DNA from: Caulobacteraceae bacterium
GTDB lineage: Bacteria; Pseudomonadota; Alphaproteobacteria; Caulobacterales; Caulobacteraceae
Assembly (NCBI GenBank): GCA_947476325.1
Contig: CANJPZ010000010.1
Location: 1 to 64,000, forward strand
DNA: 64,000 bases
Direction: 5' to 3'
Made by a program: the position numbers and the translations under genes
Part shown: one piece after another, positions 7,336 through 16,535 of the stretch
Numbering within the stretch: the first letter of the stretch is position 1
Layout of the letters: every line of letters starts with the position of its first letter
The notes under the pieces: generated by a model
The model's input: the letters and a program-made list of their open reading frames with translations, nothing else
The model's database searches: none
What the model was told of the DNA's origin: nothing

Positions 7336-8754
7336 ATGAAAGACTATCCATTGACTCAATTTACCGATCTTGGCCTGAATTCCCTTCTGCTGAAGGCGCT
7401 GACCGCCAAGGGCTACACCACCCCCACCCCGATTCAGGCCCAGGCCATTGTGCCCGTGCGCGAAGGCAAGGACCTGCTGGGCATCGCCCAGACCGGCACC
7501 GGCAAGACCGCCGCCTTCGCCCTGCCGATCCTGCATCGCCTGCTGCTCGACCCCAAGCCCGCGCCCCGTCACGGCGCCCGCTGCGTCGTGCTGGCCCCGA
7601 CCCGCGAACTGGCCACCCAGATCGCCGACAGCTTCCGTGAATATGGCAAGCACCTGAACCTGAAGATCGCCGTGATCTTCGGCGGCGTGAAGTACGGCGC
7701 CCAGATCAAGGCGCTGCAGGGCGGCCTCGACATTCTGGTCGCCACCCCCGGCCGCCTGCTTGACCACATGGCCCAGCGCAATGCGGATCTGGCCACCACC
7801 GAGATCCTGGTTCTGGACGAAGCCGACCAGATGCTCGACCTGGGCTTCCTGCCGCCGATCCGCAAGATCGTCGCCAAGATGAGCCGCACGCGTCAGAATC
7901 TGTTCTTCTCGGCCACCATGCCGCCGGAAATCGAAAAGCTGGCCAATGAGCTTCTGAATGATCCCACCAAGGTGTCGGTAACGCCCTCGGCCACCACGGT
8001 CGAAAAGATCGCCCAACAGGTGATCTTCGTCGAGGCGCCGCGCAAGCGCGCCCTGCTGGCCGAGCTGTTTGAGGACTCGTCCTTCACCCGCACCCTGGTC
8101 TTCACCCGCACCAAGCGCGGCGCCGACCGGGTCGCGCAATATCTGGAAAAGGCCGGCATCAGCTCGGCCTCGATTCACGGCGACAAGAGTCAGGGCCAGC
8201 GCGAGCGCGCCCTGACCTCGTTCAAGGCCGGCGACGTGCGCGCCCTGATCGCCACCGACATCGCCGCCCGCGGCATCGACGTGTCGATGGTCAGTCACGT
8301 GGTCCAGTACGAACTGCCCCAGGTGCCGGAATCCTACGTCCACCGCATCGGCCGCACCGCGCGCGCCGGCTCGTCGGGCGTGGCCATCAGCTTCTGCGCC
8401 GACGATGAGCGCAACCTGCTGAAGGACATCCAGCGCGTCACCCGCCAGACCATCCCGACTTTTGATCGCCGCAACGACAAGGGCCTGGCGGTCATGCTGG
8501 CGGCCATGGGCCACCTGCCGATCGCCGAACAGGCCATTCCGGAAAAGAAGGCCCGCGGTCGTGGCGGCCGCGGCGGTGAGAACCGTGCGGCCCGTCCGGC
8601 CGGCGGCGGCGGTCCCCGCGCCAATGCGGGCGGCGGCGAAAGCCGTGCAGCCCCCGGCGGCGGCGAGCCCTGGAAGCGCTGGGGCTCGGGCGGCAAACGC
8701 CCGGGCAAACCGAACGCGACCGGCCGCCCGCAATGGGATCCGGCTTCGGCTTAA
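7336..8754 (+). CDS. rhlE: DEAD-box ATP-dependent RNA helicase (RhlE-like)
   Basis: A 472-residue RNA helicase for ribosome assembly and RNA turnover. Visible motifs are the Q motif (GYTTPTPIQ, ending at Gln34), Walker A AQTGTGKT (51-58), PTRELA, TPGRLLDH, DEAD, SAT, and the C-terminal domain ARGID and HRIGRTARAG. The last ~90 residues are a low-complexity Arg/Gly-rich tail, as in RhlE and RNA-degradosome helicases. ATG 7336 is the first methionine in frame near the conserved block; a TTG at 7351 (TQFTDLGL) would match the family start more tightly. Confidence 0.93.
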   Translation: MKDYPLTQFTDLGLNSLLLKALTAKGYTTPTPIQAQAIVPVREGKDLLGIAQTGTGKTAAFALPILHRLLLDPKPAPRHGARCVVLAPTRELATQIADSFREYGKHLNLKIAVIFGGVKYGAQIKALQGGLDILVATPGRLLDHMAQRNADLATTEILVLDEADQMLDLGFLPPIRKIVAKMSRTRQNLFFSATMPPEIEKLANELLNDPTKVSVTPSATTVEKIAQQVIFVEAPRKRALLAELFEDSSFTRTLVFTRTKRGADRVAQYLEKAGISSASIHGDKSQGQRERALTSFKAGDVRALIATDIAARGIDVSMVSHVVQYELPQVPESYVHRIGRTARAGSSGVAISFCADDERNLLKDIQRVTRQTIPTFDRRNDKGLAVMLAAMGHLPIAEQAIPEKKARGRGGRGGENRAARPAGGGGPRANAGGGESRAAPGGGEPWKRWGSGGKRPGKPNATGRPQWDPASA

Positions 8755-8765
8755 GACGCGGGCGT

Positions 8766-8803
8766 AAATGCACCTCCCCCGATTAGGTGGGAGGTGCATT
8801 TTT
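8766..8803 (+). terminator. Rho-independent terminator after rhlE
   Basis: A perfect 13-bp stem (AAATGCACCTCCC / GGGAGGTGCATTT) with a 10-base loop ends in a run of Ts. It starts 12 bases after the rhlE stop and separates rhlE from the riboswitch-controlled gcv operon. Confidence 0.93.
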
Positions 8804-8843
8804 GGCAGGCTGGTCATCCCCTGTGGACAAACCCCGCCCAAGC

Positions 8844-8849
8844 TTGACT
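8844..8849 (+). promoter_or_regulatory. Possible -35 element of the gcv operon promoter
   Basis: TTGACT lies about 35 bases before the first glycine aptamer. The -10 region is unclear (ACACTA at the 17-base spacing), so this is a tentative call made mainly from its position ahead of the riboswitch. Confidence 0.3.
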
Positions 8850-8880
8850 CCCTAACCGCACTCTCCACACTACCTCTCAG

Positions 8881-9061
8881 CTCTCGCGGGAGACGCCGGG
8901 GATTCGAATCCCCGGGGCCGAAGGCGCAACCGCCCCGGAAACGCTCAGGCAAAAGGACCGCGCGAGCCTCGACACGCTGGAAAGTAGCCCTTCACAAGAG
9001 GGGCTCGCCGAAGGAGCAAGGGCCACCGGGCCCGGAATCTCTCAGGCGCCAAGGACAGCGG
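8881..9061 (+). promoter_or_regulatory. Tandem glycine riboswitch (gcvT leader)
   Basis: Two glycine aptamers sit in series. Aptamer 1 (about 8881-8986) has GGGAGA, the GCCGAAGGCGCAA core and ACGCTCAGGCAAAAGGACC; its P1 pairs CTCGCG with CGCGAG. Aptamer 2 (about 8975-9060) repeats the core as GCCGAAGGAGCAA and TCTCTCAGGCGCCAAGGACA and closes with CGCTG / CAGCG. This two-aptamer form is the known glycine sensor of gcv operons, usually switching the operon on when glycine is abundant. The expression platform is not clear: a small stem (TCCGG / CCGGA, 9072-9087) lies before the gcvT start at 9111. Confidence 0.95.
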
Positions 9062-9110
9062 GGGCGCTGAATCCGGAGCTTGCCGGACTGCGCTTTGGAT
9101 ACGGGGCCGC

Positions 9111-10274
9111 ATGGCGGACGACCTGAAATCAACGGTGCTGCACGACGCCCACGTGGCGTTGGGCGCGCGCATGGCGCCATTCGCCAGTTACAACATGCCC
9201 ATCCAGTATCCGGACGGCATCATGGCCGAGCACAAATGGGTCCGGGAGAATGCCGGTGCCTTTGACGTCTCGCACATGGGCCCGTTCTTCCTGACCCTGA
9301 ACGCGCGGTCCGGCGACCACGAGGCCGACCACGCCGCGATCGCCGCCATTGCCGAGACGCTGGGGCCACGCGATCTGACGGGTCTGAAGCCCGGCCAGAT
9401 CCGCTACACCGTGCTGCTGAATGAAGACGGCTGCATGATCGATGATCTGATGGTCGCCCGGCCGCTGATCCCTGAGCGGGCCGGGATGCTCTATGTCGTG
9501 GTCAATGCGGGCGGCAAGGAACGGGACTTTTCCCTGTTCGAGGCGGCCGCGGCGGGCAAAGCCACCCTGACCCGGGCTGACGACCGCGTCCTGATCGCCG
9601 TGCAGGGGCCACAGGCCGCCGCGGTGGTCGCCGAGATTTTCCCCGAAGCCGCAGCGCTCGGTTTCATGACCCTGATGCGCCTCGAATACGAAGGCGAGGG
9701 GGTGGTCATCTCCCGCTCGGGCTATACGGGCGAGGACGGGTTCGAGATCCTGGTCATGCCAGGCGTGGCCTTAAGTTTCTGGAACCAGCTGCTGTCGGAT
9801 CCCCGCGTCAAACCGATCGGCCTGGGCGCCCGAGATTCTCTTAGGCTGGAAGCGGGCCTGCCGCTGTATGGCCATGACGCCGATGAGACCGTATCGCCCA
9901 TCGAAGCCGGACTTGGCATGGCGGTCTCGCCGTCGAGGCGCCGCAAGGGCGACTTCCCCGGGGCCGCGCGGATCGAGCGCGAACTGTCCGGCGGACTGAC
10001 GCGGGTGCGCGCCGGCCTGCTGGTCGAAGGCGCGCCGGCCCGGGAAGGCGCCGAGATTGCAGACGCGAGCGGCGCTGTGGTCGGCATCGTCACCTCGGGC
10101 GGATTTTCGCCAAGTCTTGGCCGTCCGATCGCCATGGGCTTTGTGCCGCCGGCCCTGACCGAGCCGGGCACAAAACTCTCCGTCATCGTGCGGGGCAAGG
10201 CGCAGGCCGCCACCGTCACCGCCATGCCCTTTGTTCCTCACCGCTATTACCGCAAAGCCCTGGAGACCGTCTGA
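9111..10274 (+). CDS. gcvT: Aminomethyltransferase, glycine cleavage T-protein
   Basis: The T-protein takes the aminomethyl group from lipoyl GcvH and, with tetrahydrofolate, makes 5,10-methylene-THF and ammonia. The 387 residues have the family start (LHDAHVALGARMAPFASYNMPIQY), the DVSHMGPF motif, and the C-terminal GARDSLRLEAGLPLYGHD block (about 240-258) that contacts folate. It is the first gene behind the glycine riboswitch, and its stop codon directly abuts the gcvH ATG, which suggests translational coupling. Confidence 0.97.
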   Translation: MADDLKSTVLHDAHVALGARMAPFASYNMPIQYPDGIMAEHKWVRENAGAFDVSHMGPFFLTLNARSGDHEADHAAIAAIAETLGPRDLTGLKPGQIRYTVLLNEDGCMIDDLMVARPLIPERAGMLYVVVNAGGKERDFSLFEAAAAGKATLTRADDRVLIAVQGPQAAAVVAEIFPEAAALGFMTLMRLEYEGEGVVISRSGYTGEDGFEILVMPGVALSFWNQLLSDPRVKPIGLGARDSLRLEAGLPLYGHDADETVSPIEAGLGMAVSPSRRRKGDFPGAARIERELSGGLTRVRAGLLVEGAPAREGAEIADASGAVVGIVTSGGFSPSLGRPIAMGFVPPALTEPGTKLSVIVRGKAQAATVTAMPFVPHRYYRKALETV

Positions 10275-10640
10275 ATGCGCTTTACCAAGGACCATGAATG
10301 GGTCGAGCTGTCGGGCGATATCGCCACCATCGGCATCTCCGCCTACGCCGCCAACGCCCTGGGCGATGTCGTGTTCGTCGAAACGCCCGAGATCGGCAAG
10401 GCCGTGAAGGCCGGCGACGGGTTCGCCGTGGTCGAGAGCGTCAAGGCCGCTTCAGACGTCTACGCCCCGGTTTCCGGCGAAGTTGTCGAGGCCAATGGCG
10501 CCCTGTCCGACACACCCGAGATGGTCAATCAGGACCCCGAGAAGGACGCCTGGTTCGCGAAGGTCCGGGTGTCCGATCCCGCCGAGGTCGAGGCGCTGAT
10601 GGACCGGGATGCATACGAGGCGTTTCTTGCGACGCTCTGA
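10275..10640 (+). CDS. gcvH: Glycine cleavage system H-protein
   Basis: The 121-residue lipoyl carrier shuttles the methylamine group between P- and T-proteins. The lipoylation site is in [14 protein letters not shown], with Lys57 modified. The start KDHEWVEL and the [18 protein letters not shown] block are typical of GcvH. Zero spacing from gcvT. A 130-bp gap holding an inverted repeat separates it from gcvPA. Confidence 0.97.
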   Translation: MRFTKDHEWVELSGDIATIGISAYAANALGDVVFVETPEIGKAVKAGDGFAVVESVKAASDVYAPVSGEVVEANGALSDTPEMVNQDPEKDAWFAKVRVSDPAEVEALMDRDAYEAFLATL

Positions 10641-10653
10641 CCCCACCCATCCG

Positions 10654-10758
10654 GTCATCCCCGCGAAGGCGGGGATCCATCCGTGTCTTCCGGCGCTTGA
10701 TGCGGCGTCCGGAGTCCAATCTGCGCCGCAACATGGGTCCCCGCCTTCGCGGGGACGG
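10654..10758. repeat. Dispersed inverted-repeat element between gcvH and gcvPA
   Basis: The arms CCCCGCGAAGGCGGGGATCC (within 10654-10680) and GTCCCCGCCTTCGCGGGGAC (10736-10755) are reverse complements apart from one or two bases, and each arm is itself palindromic. The whole can fold into a long cruciform or RNA hairpin. Elements of this look are scattered between genes in Caulobacterales and other alphaproteobacteria. Here it lies inside an operon, where it could reduce or stabilise the downstream message. Confidence 0.8.
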
Positions 10759-10770
10759 TCGGAGTTTTAG

Positions 10771-12108
10771 ATGCGCTATCTGCCCCTCACCACCGCCGAC
10801 CGGACCGACATGCTAGCGGTCATTGGCGCCGCCAGCGTCGATGATCTGTTCGTCGATGTCCCCGCGGCGGCGCGGCGCACTGGCCTGGTTTCCCTGCCGG
10901 CCCATGAAGGCGAGCTGGAGGTCGAGCGGGACATGATGGCGCTGGCGGCGAAGAACCGCGCAGCCGGCGCCGGGCCGTTCTTTTGCGGGGCGGGTGCCTA
11001 TCGCCACCATGTGCCGGCGAGCGTCGATCACATCATCCAGCGCTCGGAATTTTTGACCAGCTACACGCCCTATCAGCCGGAAATCGCGCAAGGGACCTTG
11101 CAGTACCTGTTCGAGTTCCAGACCCAGGTGGCGGCCCTGACCGGCATGGAGGTGGCCAACGCCTCAATGTACGACGGCTCCACCGCCGCCGCGGAGGCGG
11201 TGATGATGGCCACGCGGGTGACGCGCCGGAGCAAGGCCGTCCTGTCGGGCGGCGTCCATCCGCATTACGCGGGCACGATCGACACCATGGCCTCGGTGGC
11301 CGGCGTCGAGGTGGTGGCGCAGGATCCCGCCGTCGACAATGAGGCCGGCGTGATCGCCGCCATCGATGCTGACACCGCCTGTGTCGTGGTCCAGACCCCA
11401 AACGTGTTTGGGACGGCGACGGACGTGACGGCGATCGCCGCCGCGGCCCAGGCCGCCGGGGCATTGCTGATCGTCGTGGTCACCGAGACCGTGTCGCTGG
11501 GCCTGCTGAAATCGCCGGGTGCCATGGGCGCGGACATTGTCGTGGCCGAAGGCCAGTCGATCGGCAACGGGTTGAATTTTGGCGGGCCTTACGTTGGCCT
11601 GTTCGCGACTCGCGAGAAGTACATGCGTCAGATGCCGGGCCGCCTGTGCGGCGAGACGGTGGACGCCGAGGGCCGGCGCGGCTTTGTGCTGACACTGTCC
11701 ACCCGAGAGCAGCACATTCGCCGCGACAAGGCGACGTCGAACATCTGCACCAACTCGGGGCTTTGCGCGCTTGCCTTCACCATCCACATGTCGCTGCTGG
11801 GCGAGAAGGGCCTGCGGCAGCTGGCGGCGCTGAACCATTCCAAGGCTCGGCAACTGGCGGCGGCATTGGGCGCAGTTCCGGGCGTAGAGATCCTGACGCC
11901 GCGGTTCTTCAATGAGTTCGCCATCCGCCTGCCGGTTGCCGCAGCGCCAGTGGTCGAGGCTCTGGCAGGGCAGGGCGTGATCGCCGGCGTGCCGTTCAGC
12001 CGACTGGCGGGTGGCATGGATAACGTCCTGCTGGTCGCCGCTACCGAGACCACGACCACATCCGACATCGAAACCTTCGCCCGGATGCTCAATGGGGTGC
12101 TCGCTTGA
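10771..12108 (+). CDS. gcvPA: Glycine dehydrogenase (decarboxylating) subunit 1
   Basis: N-terminal half of the split P-protein, 445 residues; with GcvPB it decarboxylates glycine and loads GcvH. Family blocks include [38 protein letters not shown] and [15 protein letters not shown]. The alpha subunit carries no PLP lysine, and none of that motif is present. It overlaps gcvPB by four bases (12105-12108), as expected for two subunits made in equal amounts. Confidence 0.96.
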   Translation: MRYLPLTTADRTDMLAVIGAASVDDLFVDVPAAARRTGLVSLPAHEGELEVERDMMALAAKNRAAGAGPFFCGAGAYRHHVPASVDHIIQRSEFLTSYTPYQPEIAQGTLQYLFEFQTQVAALTGMEVANASMYDGSTAAAEAVMMATRVTRRSKAVLSGGVHPHYAGTIDTMASVAGVEVVAQDPAVDNEAGVIAAIDADTACVVVQTPNVFGTATDVTAIAAAAQAAGALLIVVVTETVSLGLLKSPGAMGADIVVAEGQSIGNGLNFGGPYVGLFATREKYMRQMPGRLCGETVDAEGRRGFVLTLSTREQHIRRDKATSNICTNSGLCALAFTIHMSLLGEKGLRQLAALNHSKARQLAAALGAVPGVEILTPRFFNEFAIRLPVAAAPVVEALAGQGVIAGVPFSRLAGGMDNVLLVAATETTTTSDIETFARMLNGVLA

Positions 12109-13631
12109 CCATGCAATCCGTCGGACGTCCCACCCAGCCGCAAGCGGTGTCCGCTACGCCCGATACCCTGACCGGGGCGCGCGGGCTGTTGCAGGACGAG
12201 GTGCTGATCTTTGAACTGGGCGGCTGGGACAAGACCGGCGTTGATCTGGCCGAGCCTGAACTGGACGCCTCGGATCTGGGCGACCTGGTCCGTGTCGAGC
12301 CCATCGGCCTGCCCGGCCTGAGCGAGCCCGAGACCCTTCGCCACTATGTGCGGCTCTCCCAGAAGAACCACGCCATCGACCTTGCGCTCTATCCCCTCGG
12401 CTCGTGCACCATGAAGCACAACCCGCGCCTCAACGAGAAGATGGCGCGCCTGGCCGGCTTTGCCGACATCCACCCTCTGCAGCCGCAATCGACGGTCCAG
12501 GGCGCCATAGAGCTGATGGACGAGCTGTCCCACTGGCTGAAGACCCTGACCGGCATGCCGGCGGTGGCCCTGTCGCCCAAGGCTGGTGCCCATGGCGAGC
12601 TGTGCGGTCTGCTGGCTATTCGTGCAGCTCATGTGGCGCGCGGCGATGCGCGCAAGCGCGTGCTGGTCCCGACCTCGGCCCACGGCACCAATCCCGCGAC
12701 GGCGGCCTTCGTAGGCTATCTGGTGGAAGAGATCGCCCAGACCGACGACGGCCGCGTGGACCTGGGCGATCTGGAAGCCAAACTGGGGCCGGACGTGGCG
12801 GCCATCATGGTCACCAACCCCAACACCTGCGGCCTGTTCGAGCGCGATGTCATCGAAATCGCGCGCCTGACCCACAGCGCCGGGGCCTATTTCTATTGTG
12901 ACGGCGCCAACTTCAACGCCATCGTCGGTCGGGTGCGCCCAGCCGACCTGGGCGTCGATGCGATGCACATCAACCTGCACAAGACGTTCTCGACGCCCCA
13001 CGGCGGTGGCGGTCCGGGCGCAGGTCCCGTCGTGCTCTCCGAAGCCCTGGCGCCGTACGCGCCGGCGCCGTGGATCGTCCACGGTGAGGACGGCTATTCA
13101 CTGGACGAGGCTCCCGCCGGCGCCTTTGGCCGGATGTGTGCCTTCCATGGCCAGATGGGCATGTTTGTGCGGGCCCTGGCCTATATGAAAAGCCACGGCA
13201 CCGATGGCCTGCGGCAGGTAGCCGAGGATGCGGTGCTGAATGCAAACTACATCAAGGCGCGGCTTTCCCCGGTGATGTCGGCGGCCTTTACCGGCCCCTG
13301 CATGCATGAGGCCCTGTTCACCGACGCTTGGCTGGAGGGGACGGGTGTAACAACCCTGGATTTCGCCAAGGCGATGATCGACGAAGGCTTCCATCCCATG
13401 ACCATGTATTTCCCCCTCGTCGTGCACGGGGCGATGCTGATCGAGCCGACGGAAACAGAGTCGCGGAACGAGCTCGACCGGTTCTGCGATGCGGTTTTGA
13501 AGCTGGCGAGTGCGGCCCGGTCCGGTGACGCTGATCGCTTCAAGGGCGCGCCGTTCCATGCGCCCCTGCGCCGGCTGGACGAGACCCGGGCGGCCCGCAA
13601 GCCGGTTTTGAAATGCCCCCCCCCCGGTTGA
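12105..13631 (+). CDS. gcvPB: Glycine dehydrogenase (decarboxylating) subunit 2
   Basis: C-terminal half of the split P-protein, 508 residues, which binds pyridoxal phosphate. The PLP lysine is Lys293 in [17 protein letters not shown]. Other family blocks are [13 protein letters not shown] and [13 protein letters not shown]. Its first ~20 residues (Pro/Gln/Thr-rich) look variable. Last gene of the riboswitch-controlled gcv operon; a long hairpin follows at 13642-13686. Confidence 0.96.
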   Translation: MTMQSVGRPTQPQAVSATPDTLTGARGLLQDEVLIFELGGWDKTGVDLAEPELDASDLGDLVRVEPIGLPGLSEPETLRHYVRLSQKNHAIDLALYPLGSCTMKHNPRLNEKMARLAGFADIHPLQPQSTVQGAIELMDELSHWLKTLTGMPAVALSPKAGAHGELCGLLAIRAAHVARGDARKRVLVPTSAHGTNPATAAFVGYLVEEIAQTDDGRVDLGDLEAKLGPDVAAIMVTNPNTCGLFERDVIEIARLTHSAGAYFYCDGANFNAIVGRVRPADLGVDAMHINLHKTFSTPHGGGGPGAGPVVLSEALAPYAPAPWIVHGEDGYSLDEAPAGAFGRMCAFHGQMGMFVRALAYMKSHGTDGLRQVAEDAVLNANYIKARLSPVMSAAFTGPCMHEALFTDAWLEGTGVTTLDFAKAMIDEGFHPMTMYFPLVVHGAMLIEPTETESRNELDRFCDAVLKLASAARSGDADRFKGAPFHAPLRRLDETRAARKPVLKCPPPG

Positions 13632-13641
13632 GGGGTGATGC

Positions 13642-13686
13642 GCCAAAGCCACGCCTCCACTTATTAGGGGCAAAGGCGGCTTTGGC
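13642..13686 (+). terminator. Hairpin after gcvPB, likely transcription end
   Basis: GCCAAAGC pairs with GCTTTGGC and, after a two-base bulge, CGCCT pairs with AGGCG, around a 17-base loop. It lies 11 bases past the gcvPB stop. No T-run follows, so it may act with Rho or as an mRNA 3'-end stabiliser. Confidence 0.5.
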
Positions 13687-13784
13687 CGTGAACCTGCCCT
13701 TATCCTGCCCGTTTCAAAATCCTATTTACAATTTGTGCACTGCGTCACGAGTGATTCACGACGTGTGTGTATACTGGGACTGAA

Positions 13785-14195
13785 ATGACCGCAGCGACCT
13801 TCTTTGAGTGGCCAAGGACGCTCATCCGCGACATCGTCGCGGAGGTGGGGCGGAATATTGTCCGCTGGTTCCTGCTGTTCATCGGCATGATGCTGATTGT
13901 GCTGGGCGTCCTTATGGCGCCGATCCCGGGGCCCTTGGGCGTTCCCGTCACCCTGGCCGGCCTGATCCTGGTGCTGCGCAATTCGTTCCGCCTGCGCCGG
14001 GTGTTCATCCGCTTCCAGCGCAAGCATCCGCGACTGATCTTTCCGTTGCGCAAGCTGCTGCGCAAGGATCCCGAAGTCGCGGCCATCGCCTATCAGCAGG
14101 CCCTGCGGATCGAGAAAACTTTCCTGCCCAAGAGCTGGAGGGTCAGCAAGGACCTGCGCCACCGCTACTTCCGGCGGCAGGCCGCGAAGCGGTAA
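13785..14195 (+). CDS. PGPGW-type transmembrane protein
   Basis: A 136-residue membrane protein with two close hydrophobic segments (about residues 24-45 and 48-66) joined by PIPGPLGVPV, the motif region of the putative transmembrane PGPGW family. A strongly basic C-terminal half follows (RRVFIRFQRKHPRLIFPLRK), probably cytoplasmic. Function is unknown. ATG 13785 was preferred over 13767 because GGGA lies upstream at a usable distance. Convergent with the ATP synthase operon. Confidence 0.75.
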   Translation: MTAATFFEWPRTLIRDIVAEVGRNIVRWFLLFIGMMLIVLGVLMAPIPGPLGVPVTLAGLILVLRNSFRLRRVFIRFQRKHPRLIFPLRKLLRKDPEVAAIAYQQALRIEKTFLPKSWRVSKDLRHRYFRRQAAKR

Positions 14196-14341
14196 CACCG
14201 CGCGGTCACCTTTGCGCATGTCGCAAGGTGCAGATGTCCTGTGCAAATCGCGATTACGAGTTTTCGCTTTGAAGCGGACGCGTGTCCGATCCGCGCAACG
14301 GGCGCGCGGATACTGCTTTCCCTGGATGCAGGATGGAGCTG

Positions 14342-14845
14342 CTACTGCAGCTTGCCGGCCAGATCCTTTACGGCCAGGTCGACCAGCGGGTCGGACTTGG
14401 CTGTGGCGATCCGGGCGGCCAGGACGTTTTCGGCCAGGTGCGAGGCCAGGTCGGCGGCGGCCGCTTTCACTTCGGCAGTAGCCTGGGCCTCGGCGGTGGC
14501 GATCTTGCGCTCGGCCATTTCGCCGCGGCGCTTGATCTGGTCGGCGAGCTTTTCGCCGGCTTCCTTTTCAAGTCGCTTGGCTTCGCTCTTGGCGTTGGCC
14601 AGCATCTCGGCCGACATCTTTTCGGTTTCGGCTTTTTGCTGCTGGATATCGGCCAGCAGGGCGGTGGCTTCCTCGCGGATTCGGGCCGCCTCGTCCAACT
14701 GGTCCTGAATGGCCTTGGCGCGGGCGTCCAGCGCCTTGGCGGCCATGCCCGGCACACCCACGCGCCACAGGATCACCATCAGCAGGGTAAAGGCGACCCC
14801 GACCCAGAAGTGGTTGTCCCGCAGACGTTCGACGATCCAGTCCAT
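14342..14845 (-). CDS. atpF: ATP synthase F0 subunit b
   Basis: The 167-residue peripheral stalk subunit has an N-terminal membrane helix (about 10-27, FWVGVAFTLLMVILWRVG) and a long Ala/Glu/Lys-rich coiled coil. It pairs with the b' subunit encoded just upstream, 14 bases away. Last gene of the F0 operon. Confidence 0.95.
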   Translation of the reverse strand: MDWIVERLRDNHFWVGVAFTLLMVILWRVGVPGMAAKALDARAKAIQDQLDEAARIREEATALLADIQQQKAETEKMSAEMLANAKSEAKRLEKEAGEKLADQIKRRGEMAERKIATAEAQATAEVKAAAADLASHLAENVLAARIATAKSDPLVDLAVKDLAGKLQ

Positions 14846-14859
14846 CAGTCTTTCATTCC

Positions 14860-15408
14860 TCAGGCGTTGCCGGCGGTCTTGAGTTCGGCGGCGCTGGCCT
14901 TCGAACCGGTCAGACGCTCGACGATAAGGCCGGCCGTTTCGGCGCCGATAGTCGCGACATTGGCCATGGCGCTTTCGCGGGCCTTGGCGATTCCGGCTTC
15001 AGCCACGGCGGTGGTCGCCGCCAGCTTGGCTTCTTCTTCGGCCAGACGCGCGGCGAGTTCGCCTTGCGCCTTGGCGCGCGCCTCGGTGGCCAGCTTCTGG
15101 GCGTTGGCCCGGGCGCTGGACAGTTCGGCGGCGCCGGCGGCGGCCGCGGCGTCAGCCTCGGTCTTCATCCGACGCGCGTCGGCGATGTCGCCCTCGATCT
15201 TGGCGTCGCGGCCCTCGATGGCCCCGCCAATGCGCGGCACGATCACCTTCTTCATGGTCAGGAAGACCAGGAGGAAGAGTATCAGGAACCAGGCAATCTG
15301 GCCGGGCCAGGTGGCCACGTCGAACTGGGGCAGACCGCCGGACGCATGTTCCGTGGCCGCTGTGGGCTCGCCCGTGGCCGCCGGAGCGGCGCCGTCTTCG
15401 GGGTTCAT
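14860..15408 (-). CDS. atpF2: ATP synthase F0 subunit b'
   Basis: Second, diverged b-type stalk subunit, as found in alphaproteobacteria and phototrophs that build a b/b' heterodimer. It is 182 residues long, with a ~35-residue Ala/Pro/Thr-rich N-terminal extension, a membrane helix (IAWFLILFLLVFLTMKKVIV, about 37-56) and a charged coiled coil. Encoded 20 bases after atpE. Confidence 0.94.
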   Translation of the reverse strand: MNPEDGAAPAATGEPTAATEHASGGLPQFDVATWPGQIAWFLILFLLVFLTMKKVIVPRIGGAIEGRDAKIEGDIADARRMKTEADAAAAAGAAELSSARANAQKLATEARAKAQGELAARLAEEEAKLAATTAVAEAGIAKARESAMANVATIGAETAGLIVERLTGSKASAAELKTAGNA

Positions 15409-15428
15409 CGCTTTAAAGCCTTAATCGC

Positions 15429-15653
15429 TTAGGCGTAGCGCAGCAGCAGAGCGACCACGAGGGCGAAGATGCCCATGGCTTCTGTCAGCGCCATGCCGAG
15501 GAACAGCATGGGCTGCTGGCTTGCGGCGGCGGCCGGGTTGCGGATCGCGGCTTGCAGATAGTTGCCGAACAGGATGCCCAGGCCGGCGCCCGCGCCGATC
15601 ATGCCCATCGCGGCAAGACCCGCGCCGATATAACGAGCTGCTTCAGTTTCCAT
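15429..15653 (-). CDS. atpE: ATP synthase F0 subunit c
   Basis: The 74-residue proteolipid forms the rotor ring. Two membrane helices flank the polar loop RNP (38-40). The proton-carrying carboxylate is Glu58 in ALTEAMGIF. The Gly-rich first helix (IGAGLAAMGMIGAGAGLGI) has the GxGxG packing of c subunits. There is no sodium-binding signature, so it is proton-driven. Confidence 0.97.
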   Translation of the reverse strand: METEAARYIGAGLAAMGMIGAGAGLGILFGNYLQAAIRNPAAAASQQPMLFLGMALTEAMGIFALVVALLLRYA

Positions 15654-15692
15654 AATTAGTCCCCTTGGGTGTGGATTTCAGAGTGTTTGTGG

Positions 15693-16517
15693 CTAGTGAC
15701 CGTGACCGAGGTTTACGACCTCGTTCAGATAGACGGTGGCGAGGGCTGCAAACACGAAGGCTTGCAGGAAGGCGACGATCAGCTCGAGCGCCGTGAGCGC
15801 GACGATAAGGGAGAACGACAGTCCTGCGCCGAGGAAGCCCAGCATGGCGATGCCGCCGCTCATGCCGAACAGGCCGAGGATGACGACGAAGCTGCCGAAG
15901 ATGGCCAGCACGACGTGGCCGCCCAGCATGTTGCCGAACAGACGCATGGCCAGGGTGAGCGGCCGGGCGATGAAGGAAATGGTCTCGATGATGAACAGCA
16001 TGATCGTCATCGGCAGGTTCATGCCCGAAGGCACCACCAGCTTGTACATCTTGTAGCCGTTCTTCATGAAGCCGATGACCAGCACGCTGAAGAAGGTGAT
16101 GAGGGCGAGCGTCGCGGTCACCGCCAGCTGGGCGGTAGGCGTGAAGGTCAGCTCAAGGCCTGCCAGGTTGCCGATCGACAGGATCACCCCGAACAGGTTC
16201 ATGGTGAAGACCAGCATGAAGATCGTGAAGACGAACGGAATGTAGGGCTTGCCCGCGTGGCCGATGATCGGGCCGACTAGGACGGAGTCGATGACGCCGT
16301 AGAGCGCTTCGCCCGCAGACTGCAGACGGCCGGGCACAACCTGGCCCTTGCCGGCGGCCAGCAGGAAGACGATCAGCGCCACCGACGCGGCCATCATCAT
16401 GGCGACGGAATTGGTAATCGACATGTCGACGGTCAGGCCGCCAATCGTGAAGCTCGGCAATTCGATCAGCTTCTCCACCAGGAACTGGTGCATCGGATCG
16501 ATCGGGGGAGCGGCCAT
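15693..16517 (-). CDS. atpB: ATP synthase F0 subunit a
   Basis: The 274-residue membrane subunit forms the two proton half-channels against the c-ring. The essential arginine is Arg192 in RPLTLAMRLFGNMLGGH. Several membrane segments follow in the family order, and the C-terminus LEAFVF-like region reads LQAFVFAALATVYLNE. It lies between atpI (18-base gap) and atpE. Confidence 0.97.
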   Translation of the reverse strand: MAAPPIDPMHQFLVEKLIELPSFTIGGLTVDMSITNSVAMMMAASVALIVFLLAAGKGQVVPGRLQSAGEALYGVIDSVLVGPIIGHAGKPYIPFVFTIFMLVFTMNLFGVILSIGNLAGLELTFTPTAQLAVTATLALITFFSVLVIGFMKNGYKMYKLVVPSGMNLPMTIMLFIIETISFIARPLTLAMRLFGNMLGGHVVLAIFGSFVVILGLFGMSGGIAMLGFLGAGLSFSLIVALTALELIVAFLQAFVFAALATVYLNEVVNLGHGH

Positions 16518-16535
16518 CGGGTTTTCTTGCGCCTT

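Noticed and set aside
8895-8920. T-arm-like GATTCGAATC, suggesting a tRNA gene
   Set aside because: It is a hairpin inside the first glycine aptamer; no acceptor, D or anticodon arms are present.
7216-8952. 578-codon open frame antisense to rhlE
   Set aside because: It mirrors rhlE in opposite phase and shows no recognised domain; high GC creates such frames.
14282-15424. 380-codon frame antisense to atpF and atpF2
   Set aside because: Shadow of two well-supported ATP synthase genes.
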